Assembly (NCBI GenBank): GCA_014871385.1
Contig: CM026432.1
Span: 389,194 to 453,193 of the forward strand
Length of the DNA: 64,000 nucleotides
Reading direction: 5' to 3'
Source of the DNA: Ceratodon purpureus
Taxonomy: Eukaryota > Streptophyta > Bryopsida > Pseudoditrichales > Ditrichaceae
The notes beneath the pieces are model-generated. The model was not told where the DNA came from and did no database searches. It saw only the letters and a program-made list of their open reading frames with translations. This document shows positions 56,489-64,000 of this stretch, in pieces (the stretch's first letter is position 1; every line of letters begins with the position of its first letter). A program made the position numbers and the translations under genes.

Positions 56489-57938
56489 CTTTTGTGGAAG
56501 GATCACGAAAGATGGAAATTCACAACCAAAAAATTGGAAGATCTACGCTCGGTGACATAAATGATCGTCTTCACTGCAGTATGTTGACTTGATGGGTAGT
56601 GATCAAGGCTGAACTCACAGAGGCCAAGTAAGAATATGCAATAATCATAAGTACCTAATAACTCACGGAAGTGACTTATATGGTGAAACGTCGATTTTGG
56701 ATTCATCATGCTCCGAGCTACTATGGGCAGTAGCTAAAAATTAGTTATCGGGCATCTGCAAATTTCAAATCGAGCAGAAAAGCTCTCAACACCTGAATTC
56801 CTGCCCATTATCAGCTATAAACCTGCATCTGTCCTTTCACGTACTGTCGATCACTTACCGACTAAACTCTTACCGACTGACTATATGCACAGATGGAGCA
56901 TTTCGACTGTCTGATAGTTCAAACATAAGGTTTTCCGGTAGCGAGGAATTGCAAATTCTAGTGTTTTCAGCCCCTAAAACCCTCTGAACTGACCTTGCAG
57001 ATTACGAATGATTTACAACCCTTTGGAAACTCAAACATTGAATCAACCCATCAAGCAGGAAATCCCAGAGTTGCTCCTGCCCTATGAGTTATAAGATAGA
57101 TTAATTGTACTGCGATACAGTGCTAACATCACTAGGAAACAAGACCAAGCTCCTAACTAATCTGCGAAAGTAAGGTATACCTTCAGTCTCCAAAATGCCA
57201 AGCCTTGTTTGACGAAGGCTCTAAAAAGCACTAGTAGAAAAACGGGATTTTTCTCTCCAGTGTGGAGGTCCCTTTCCATTGTTTCTCCAGTCCGAGTGAA
57301 AAAGTACCCCCATTGTATGATGTCCCTGTTCTATCGGACCTGCGTTTGCGTTCCCGCCATTCACAGTGCTAAACCATGTGTTGTCTGTGATATCGTCCGA
57401 TGTTTTTACCCTCTTCAGATCATACGACTCTGTGAGTTACCTAGGTTTAGGTGTAGATTTACTATGTCCCGTGTCGCGATAATTGGATGCGGTTATAAAT
57501 GTATACAAAAGTTTACCAGGTAGTTTTTTGCCAAGCCATTGGGTTCAATTTGTAACCTGGGTCGGGGTGTTCGGATGATGTTTCTCACTTTTACCGTTGC
57601 CCACACACCCGGGCAGCGTTTGTATTGTTTTCAGTGACTTCGGAAGATGGGAAATGACCTCGTTCTTCGAGATGTCACACAAGCAAGAGGACCTCGTCAT
57701 TACCAACATTGGGGTGGAGTTGCTGCTCCCTAAACACCACACCTTCTGTGCACATACACCATTCTGGCTGTGAAGGACAGTTTAACCACATGAAACTTGC
57801 AACACATGTTTCTGCAAGGATACATGGACAAGTGGCTTCCATGTCTTTCAATTAATGTGATTATGAAGGTACAATTGATATCAACGTAATGTTGATGACA
57901 CGGGCACGAATGTCATGTTTTTGGCCGTTCCTAGGTCT
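56489..57938. other. laccase promoter side and spacer
   Basis: No supported gene. The frames at 57209-57523 and 57545-57742 have no recognisable content or flanking splice logic. Confidence 0.45.
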
Positions 57939-58574
57939 CTACATATCCCTCGTGTCATTCTGTGAAGACTGCGACTCCAATTCGGCTTCATCCCAGAAGG
58001 GTGCTATCTCACCTTCGTCTTCTGAGCCGTCGTCTATGCCCACTTCGTCTTCTGAGCCGAGCGCTATGTCCTCTTCGTATTCTGAGCCGTCCTCGGACTC
58101 AGCTGACTCAGAATCTGTCCTCCTCTGCAGGCACTCTACGTACTCCAGAGGGAGCACTTGCCAACTGCGATGTTCCCCTGCAGACCATGATAGGAGGCCC
58201 TTCTGCCATTCTTCACGGTCCTCCACAAACTTTTTCCACCCCGAACATACGGACCGCAAATGGCAGCACGTCTGGAAGTTCGCAACCTTTGTACTGCCGT
58301 CCATAAGCTTTGGCCACAGCGATGTCAGGACAATGTCTTCTCCGAGCTCGGGGAGAAAGGATTCCACACCCTGCGAGAACATATCCACTCTCTCACCTTG
58401 GGGAACTGATCTCAGACGCTGTTCCTCTTCCAGAAGGTTCCTCTCCATGCGAAGCCTTGAGCTCTCGGAAACACAGGCCATGTCATCGTGTATAATCAAG
58501 GACATGTTCGACCAGAACTTGCTCTTCACTCCTGCCTCGTACAGCTCATAGGGGATGAAGTCGCAGTTTTCCAT
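57939..58574 (-). CDS. F-box-like protein with acidic C-terminus, hypothetical
   Basis: A 211-aa frame from the ATG at 58574. Residues ~75-125 read LPELGEDIVLTSLWPKLM ... HLRSVCSGWKKFVEDREEW, which resembles the start and end of an F-box (LP..I...IL..L ... L...CK.W..L). An N-terminal segment with FIPYELYEAGVKSKFW precedes it. The last ~65 residues are very acidic with repeats of GSEDE (SESAESEDGSEYEEDIALG). I have no named homologue. If it is an F-box protein it would bind SKP1 in an SCF ligase, but the match is by pattern only. The overlapping plus-strand frame 57889-58551 is its Ser/Pro-rich mirror and is rejected. Confidence 0.5.
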   Translation of the reverse strand: MENCDFIPYELYEAGVKSKFWSNMSLIIHDDMACVSESSRLRMERNLLEEEQRLRSVPQGERVDMFSQGVESFLPELGEDIVLTSLWPKLMDGSTKVANFQTCCHLRSVCSGWKKFVEDREEWQKGLLSWSAGEHRSWQVLPLEYVECLQRRTDSESAESEDGSEYEEDIALGSEDEVGIDDGSEDEGEIAPFWDEAELESQSSQNDTRDM

Positions 58575-59632
58575 GGTCGATGACTTGAAGCTTCTACGAC
58601 ACTCAAGCAGACTGTGTCAACAACCTCTCGCGACGACTTCTGGACAAAGTTACACACGACAGAACTTAAAGCATTGACCGGGCCACGGTGACGCTATCTA
58701 CAGCGATATATCAAACGAGCATAAATTCACTGTCGCTCGACGTTAGAGAGTGGCTTACTCAGAGAGTGACTAACCTGTCTTCCGGTCCCCTGAGGCTCGT
58801 ATGTCTCTTCGCTAATGGCAGTGCGACTCCGTTGGTTGTAGGCGGCAGGGTGGTGGGCGGCGCTCGAGGCTTCTCATTCGCACTGCATGGGGCTCCATTA
58901 AATGCAACTCATGTAGGTGTCAGGTGGGCCCAAGTCAACGAGGAAAATGGAGGCCATAGCGGCCCATCTCAGCTTCATACGGCGTTTCTATATCTCGAGC
59001 GGTATTACGACGGTGACCCAACTTCTGGTGGCATTGAAAACGAAGGTGTTTTGCCACTAGTTTGTAGGTGCCTCATTTCCGGTTGAGGCACCATGATTTG
59101 ATATCATGTTTTGACACGCTCGAAACGTGCTCAGTTTCTCTACAGAGACCAAATTATTTCTGCGAATTTGAGGTTCCATCAATCTGAGTTTCTGCGTTTG
59201 TGGGTACACAGTGGATAGTAGCATCCCTGCTTGCATCAGGATATGGGATGTGATTAGTCATGAGTGAACATGATCCCCGTTGACGACTACAACATGGGGT
59301 CACGATTTAGCCCATCTCGATCTGGGCAGAGAGAGGACTTACACTGAGATTGAATACTTGCGAGGCGACTGCCTCACAAAGCGTCAGATTCACCAGCAAT
59401 TGGAAATGCAGATGTGAACACTGAGCTGATGGTACCCATGTCAGCTATGAGCTGTAGAATACAATGGCCACAGTTGGAAATAATCAAGCCTTCCAAAATG
59501 GCATGGGCTAATGTCTCTCACTTGATGAGTATGCTAAGTGTGAGAGGGATTAGCATAGAAATCAACACTGCTACTGTCGGCTCCAGACGTTATGTCTTCT
59601 GAGAGAACCCTAATTGTAAGACTTGGAGGAAC
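58575..59632. other. spacer, with one arm of a 41-bp direct repeat
   Basis: It contains GTTTTGCCACTAGTTTGTAG and on to 59088, repeated at 60633-60673. The plus frame at 58688-59086 starts at GTG with no ATG and is not accepted as a gene. GGGCC/GGCCC words at about 58922-58965 could be promoter elements for the minus-strand F-box-like gene. Confidence 0.4.
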
Positions 59633-60673
59633 TCACTCTCCGAGATCTTTCTTTCCGATGAGCACTTCCTCGTTCAACAGCACCACTCGCTCGCTTGGCA
59701 CACGATCTTGACCACCCAGCTGCTGTTGGGACCATTTAATAACCGGGACAAGAGTGAAATACAGAGCCACGCAGAGACACGGGCCGGCAACGAGCCACCC
59801 TAACAGAGCATGCCCTATGGCATGTAGCAATTCCCCGGATGCCTTCCCAGTGATGGCCTGCCAGAGAGCGTCTTTCGTGAGCGGAAACGAGCTGGCACCC
59901 ACCAGTGTCTCCCCTATGCGTAGAAACGGTATCACCGAACTAAATTCGGATGGAGTGGCGAGCAGGTTGGCCAGAATCAGCGTCGGGCCGTTGATCTTAT
60001 TGCCGAGTGCCGCTATCGCGACTCCGCATAGCAGAGCAGTCACACCGTAGGTCGGAAAAACACCGAGTGTTGAAGCCGAGCGCTGCCGAGAACGCCAGCT
60101 GCTTCGGTTCAGTCCCTGCTGACACCAAAGCTCCACGAATCAATCTCAACTAACACAACAATCTCAAAATCCAAACCCTACAAACAAAGCATCACAACAA
60201 AACGCATACCTCGACATACAGACAACATACCTCTGCAGAATCTCCAGGCGCGGATTAACGATCTTCGTCCTCCCCCATCGCACCAGCCAGAAACTCCGCC
60301 ACCCCGTCATGTCCTCATAAACCCCCACATCCTCCCTCTCCATCGCATAAAAGTCAGGCATCCCGTCTCCACATGAACACTCCCCCACCCATACACCAAA
60401 CAACCCCACTCCTCCTAACACCACTCCGTCAACTCACAACCAAATCCAACCCGTCCTCAAACAATCAACCTCTCCCCGTCCTCATCATCCTCCACTAATC
60501 CACGAAACTCCGACAACAACTACCTCCTCGCAGAAAACCAAACCCTGAACGGAACTCCTGACCGTTTTCCACAAGACTGGTACCATAAGACTCCCCGAAA
60601 ACTGAGCAAGCGGATCCTAGTTTTGCCATATAGTTTTGCCACTAGTTTGTAGGTGCCTCATTTACGGTTGAGG
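59048..60673. repeat. 41-bp direct repeats flanking the DUF2062 locus
   Basis: The stretch from GTTTTGCCACTAGTTTGTAG to CGGTTGAGG occurs at 59048-59088 and 60633-60673 with one mismatch (TTTCCGG versus TTTACGG). The intervening DNA carries the DUF2062 gene. An extra partial copy of the start (TAGTTTTGCCATA) abuts the second repeat at about 60619. Confidence 0.9.
59633..60361 (-). CDS. DUF2062-family membrane protein, reading frame disturbed
   Basis: Exon 1 is 60361-60231 (FWLVRWGRTKIVNPRLEILQ, donor AGAG|GTATGT, phase 2). The second exon ends at 59633 and encodes GVFPTYGVTALLCGVAIAAL, PTLILANLLATPSEFSSVIP and a C-terminal membrane segment (GWLVAGPCLCVALYFTLVPV), which match plant DUF2062 proteins as I remember them. 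The conserved block TEPKQLAFSAALG is present at about 60115-60077 but in another frame than the rest: an extra base near 60070 (TTCAACACTC where TTCACACTC is expected) breaks it, and the natural acceptor CAG before 60112 does not match the exon 1 phase. An alternative acceptor (AAGCAG before 60098) gives an open 198-aa frame but loses that block. It is therefore a damaged gene, a rescued variant or a sequence error. Function unknown. Confidence 0.6.
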
Positions 60674-61500
60674 TGTGATTGAAAACAGTGTTGAATGGGA
60701 AGGTGGCACGGAATTGAGGATTGGAGTAAAATTTTTAGTGTGGCTGGATTGTGTAAGTCACCGGGCACGTGATTCCATGTGGCACCATAATTGGCTTAAA
60801 CCGAGCATTATACATCTCCGTGATGTCAAACATAATTATGTTAAGATCCATATGTAGTTCTGTAAAAATTTCGACCTTCCTTCCCACTTTGTCTCCGTCA
60901 GCATTCAGTTTCTGGGTTATCATCTACCACAATGCAGCCACAATGCGGTAAACACTCCTGAATCCGACTCCAAAATCAAAGGGAATGCCTAGCCTTCTTA
61001 ATGCTTGATTTAATGCTTGATTGTCCCAGTTACATTTTCACAAAGACATTAAAATCCCACACGTTCAATGGAGCGATAAAATCTCCCACAAAGCAGCCAC
61101 GAAAGCATACATGACAACACAATATTTATCTAAAATAAACGTTGCCTAAGTCTGTTTGTATTATATTTGAAACGGCCATTGACATCTGAATCCAAAGTCG
61201 AAGATAATTCAAAACCGACACCCAGTTCGGGCGTCTGCATTTGGGGTGACTACACTTTGCACAAGGTTTAGTGTTCAATACTGAGCCTCTGATAAGCAAG
61301 GGCACAGTCACAAGTCTACCTCACAATGGTCTAGGAAACGATCACCGTATTCATATTTTCCGCACAACGAGTGTTATATACTTTCATAAACCTCAAGGCA
61401 CTTCGAAACTACTGTTCAGGAAACATTCTACAAAACTTCCCACTATTTACAGCCTATTGCCACGAGGTAAGCTCTGGATGTGAGTACAACATTGGCCTTT
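60674..61500. other. spacer
   Basis: AT-rich. I see no gene. It likely includes the 3' UTR of the five-exon gene to the right. Confidence 0.4.
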
Positions 61501-63914
61501 CTACATTTCGCGATGTGCATCCGAAATCTCGAACGGGAATTCACATTTTGCGTCGGAGCACCTACAGTCTAACCCCGCCAACTGAAAGGCATTCTCGAAC
61601 TCCACGAGATCGCTTGTCAAGAACTCAAACAGAGTTTCGATGTGAACCCCGGGATTTTCCACCCATGTGGACATGATTTTTTCCAGTGTATGAAGGTCAC
61701 CCTCGATGAGATGAATTCTCGCAATCAACGTACGGCTCCTCGCCCATGCCTGAATGCCAAGTTCCTCCGCCTCCATCTTCTTCATTAGCGCCTCAACCTC
61801 GCCCGGGCTGGCGTGGACGCCATGGCCAGTTCGCGCTTGGCTAGTTGACGCCCCCTTCTTGTAGTGCTTGCTTACTGCCTGCTCGACCTCGTATTGTTTT
61901 TTGAAATTCTCTGCTCGGAGATCCTCCAATCTCATTTTCGCTATAGAGAGTTCTAGTTCTCCGTGCGTCTTCTTCAGCAGGTCCATCTTCTCCTTGTGAA
62001 CCACCATGCCCTGCTTGATCTTCGAGTCCACATACTTCCGGCAGTAATCCAGCCGTAACTCTTCCGTCTGCGACAGTGTTCCAGAGCCTGCACAAGTCCA
62101 GTCGTACATGGTTAGTGTCGATCCGCCCTTGCCATGGGGGTAATCCTAAACTACCTCTTTTCAGATTGACAATGTATAGCGACTTAAATAGGTGTACTGA
62201 GATGCTGGGGGAAACAAACGTTATAGGTATATAGTTACCTCGTTGATGTGGCGTCGTTGGAGTCACCGATTGTCCACTGGAGTTCCTGGATGGCAGATTC
62301 TGCCCGTTCCATCCCTTGCCTGTCGCCATTGTCTTCTGCAGATACACGCTGTGTTGTGCTGCACCCTCCCCTGTGTCTAATACCGAATTCACAGGAAATC
62401 CGTCGTTTACCTCCACCTCCCTTTTAACGCGGACATTTGCACATGCTCCTCCTGCGGATGGTGTTCTAATCCTTAGTCATTTGCAGATTATAAGAAGGTC
62501 ATTCGTTTTCTCTCCCGACATAATGCAAATGAAGTTGAATGCCATCAAGCTGTTCACAATTGCACTTACCGGCGGAGACTTTCTGCGATGCATCTCCGTA
62601 ATGCTCGGTTTTCACCGGGGCGTCGAGTGGTCGGGGTCGTTTCCCGCCGCATGTGCACATCACCTTCCGTCCGGTATCCTTGTCACCCTCTTCAGCTGGG
62701 TCGGACTGATCGGGGAGAGGAGACCCTGTACCCGCTGCAATTCCGTGTCGCTATGAGTTGACATATTATCCTACGCTGTTATATAAATATGCGTTTGTAT
62801 TCATGTGGGACTCTAACATCATATCCACCTCCTTCCATGATCATAGTTCAATGTCTCTTTCAGCGTTCATAAGTAGAAAAACGATGTATAGAGAGTGTAA
62901 CCATACCTTCCACTGTCTCCACAGTTGGAGTCGTCACCTTCACCTTCCGTCCGGTATCCTTCTCATCCTCTTCATCTGGGTCGGACTGATCGGCGAGAGG
63001 AGACCCTGTCCCTGCTGCAATTACGTGTTGCTATGAGTTAACATATTATCCTACACTATGAACTGTAAATGCTTATGTATTCATGTGGGACTCTAACACC
63101 ATATCCACCTCCTTCCATGACCATAGTTCCGTGTCTCTTTCGGAGTTTATAATTAGAAATAACGATCTATAGAGAGTGTATCCATACCTTCAAGTGTCTC
63201 CACACTTGGAGCCGCCACCGTTTCTGCCCGGGGACATGTTTGTCCAACGCTCCCCTTCTTAGAATCTGGAATCACCCGATTGTACTGTCCGATGTTTTCA
63301 GAGTCCTGTTCGAAAATGACGTTTACGTCCCAGTCCGATAAGTGGCCTTCCTCGTCTTCTGTTTCCGACCCCACCTCGTTTCTGGGCCAATCAGACGGAC
63401 TGGTGATGCTTCGAAGCTCCTCCATGGACAGAAATTGGAAGGGTGCTCCTTTTCGGCGTAGTTCCTCCGGTTGATGCAGTTCCTCTCCCAGATGCGCAGT
63501 GTCGCCCGTGCCTCTATGGGTCATCTTCCGGCCGTAGGCAGCCCAATTTACCGGGTGTCCATTCCGCTCTGCAAGCAGCCCCCGTCCAAAGTGGTATGGT
63601 ATAGAGTCAGATGCTCCGATTGGTCGCTGGAAGCAACGCTGGTACAGGTGTCTGATGCGGCGAACCATTCGCGGGGATACCCTTCTCTTGTATCTACCGC
63701 CGTTATGGTAGTTCTTCTTCCCCCAGAACGATATATACTCCGCCTTCGTGCAGTGCCCATCTCCCAGGTTCGTCCCGGGGATGAAACCGTTCCCATTTAA
63801 GCCCTGATCCTCGCAGAACCAGCGAATGGAGCCTTTGCTTCGATCGGAGGCCCCCGCAACCGATGCGGGTACCCGGACCGGCGCTTTATCCCTCCTTCCT
63901 CGCGTGCAAACCAT
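61501..63914 (-). CDS. five-exon hypothetical protein with acidic middle and coiled-coil C-terminus
   Basis: Exons in coding order: 63914-63188, 63014-62907, 62734-62570, 62451-62239 and 62087-61501 (599 aa). All four junctions are phase 1 with consensus donors (AAG|GTATGG twice, CG|GTAAGT, GAG|GTAACT). Residues 1-~150 are basic (VRRIRHLYQRCF, KRRVSPRMV) with WFCEDQGLNGNGFIPG near the start. Residues 180-340 are acidic with Ser/Thr/Pro. Exons 2 and 3 encode two versions of GTGSPLADQSDPDEEDEKDT. Residues ~410-500 are a Lys/Glu-rich predicted coiled coil (EKMDLLKKTHGELELSIAKM). The last 40 residues end in a Cys-bearing segment (LDCRCSDAKCEFPFE). I do not recognise the family; a nuclear or transposon-derived DNA-binding protein is possible but unproven. 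Confidence 0.65.
62661..63217 (-). repeat. 280-bp intragenic tandem duplication (exon + intron)
   Basis: Positions 62661-62940 and 62941-~63217 are near-identical copies. Both start CACCTTCCGTCCGGTATCCT on the plus strand and contain the TTGCAG acceptor, the GTGSPL exon segment and the same intron. The duplication accounts for exons 2 and 3 of the hypothetical gene and for the matching ends of exons 1 and 2 (SVETLEG and TVETVEG). Confidence 0.92.
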
Positions 63915-64000
63915 TGTCGACGATTTGGATTTGCTTTCTCGGGAGCCGCCCTGTAAACACTGTCCCCCCCAACCACCACTGTAAGCACATCAATGCATAT

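Noticed and set aside
57889-58551. 220-codon Ser/Pro-rich plus-strand frame
   Set aside because: It is the mirror of the acidic tail of the minus-strand F-box-like frame, whose composition and start codon are more natural.
58688-59086. 132-codon plus-strand frame (GAPLNATHVGVRWAQVN)
   Set aside because: It begins at GTG and has no internal ATG to use. No homology was recognised, and its end overlaps the 41-bp direct repeat.

Overview
This window looks like nuclear DNA of a land plant, most likely a non-seed plant such as a bryophyte, although I cannot name the species. The supporting evidence is a set of spliced genes with consensus GT-AG introns and proteins with plastid or mitochondrial leaders (ribose-5-phosphate isomerase, GARS, an RH39-type DEAD-box helicase, a rhomboid protease). 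It also has a laccase, two GDSL esterases, an SP1/MUL1-type RING E3 ligase, Stowaway-type MITEs, tRNA-derived SINE-like units and telo-box (AAACCCTAA) words near gene starts. A GT23/FUT8-like glycosyltransferase is a hint toward an early-diverging lineage. Base composition is a mosaic: GC-rich gene islands alternate with very AT-rich stretches (about 10.7-13.6, 17.4-19.7, 23.0-32.0 and 43.7-45.4 kb).

Layout, left to right: GT23-like glycosyltransferase (-, 54-1611); mitochondrial-type rhomboid (-, 2585-3523); 3-hydroxyacyl/3-hydroxybutyryl-CoA dehydrogenase (+, 5506-7153, 4 exons). A TE-rich interval follows, with two short inverted-repeat elements and a decayed UFD1 copy (7.8-13.6 kb). Next are an MRG-family chromo-barrel protein with a single coding exon (+, 15311-16219), an AT-rich GDSL esterase (+, 17925-19490) and plastid ribose-5-phosphate isomerase (+, 21217-23022). 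A repeat-rich desert spans 23-32.5 kb. Then come a second, GC-rich GDSL esterase (+, 32595-34394), an SP1/MUL1-like E3 (-, 37954-39012), an apparently complete 3.47-kb pogo-like DNA transposon (39391-42861), the RH39-like helicase (+, 46103-49441, 9 exons), GARS/PUR2 (-, 50444-52033) and a laccase (-, 53432-56488, 7 exons). The right end has an F-box-like acidic protein (-, 57939-58574), a DUF2062 membrane-protein gene with a disturbed frame (-, 59633-60361) and a five-exon unrecognised gene (-, 61501-63914) containing a 280-bp internal tandem duplication that added an exon.

The genes are independent eukaryotic transcription units. I see no operon-like or pathway clustering. The most notable signals are the intact-looking pogo element with 26-bp identical termini, the exon-duplicating unknown gene, the DUF2062 locus between 41-bp direct repeats, a recurrent 9-mer CTAACTTAG in gene-flanking GC-rich DNA, and G-quadruplex-capable simple repeats on the coding strand upstream of several start codons. 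All exon boundaries below were read by hand from splice consensus, phase and homology recall, and have not been checked against transcripts.
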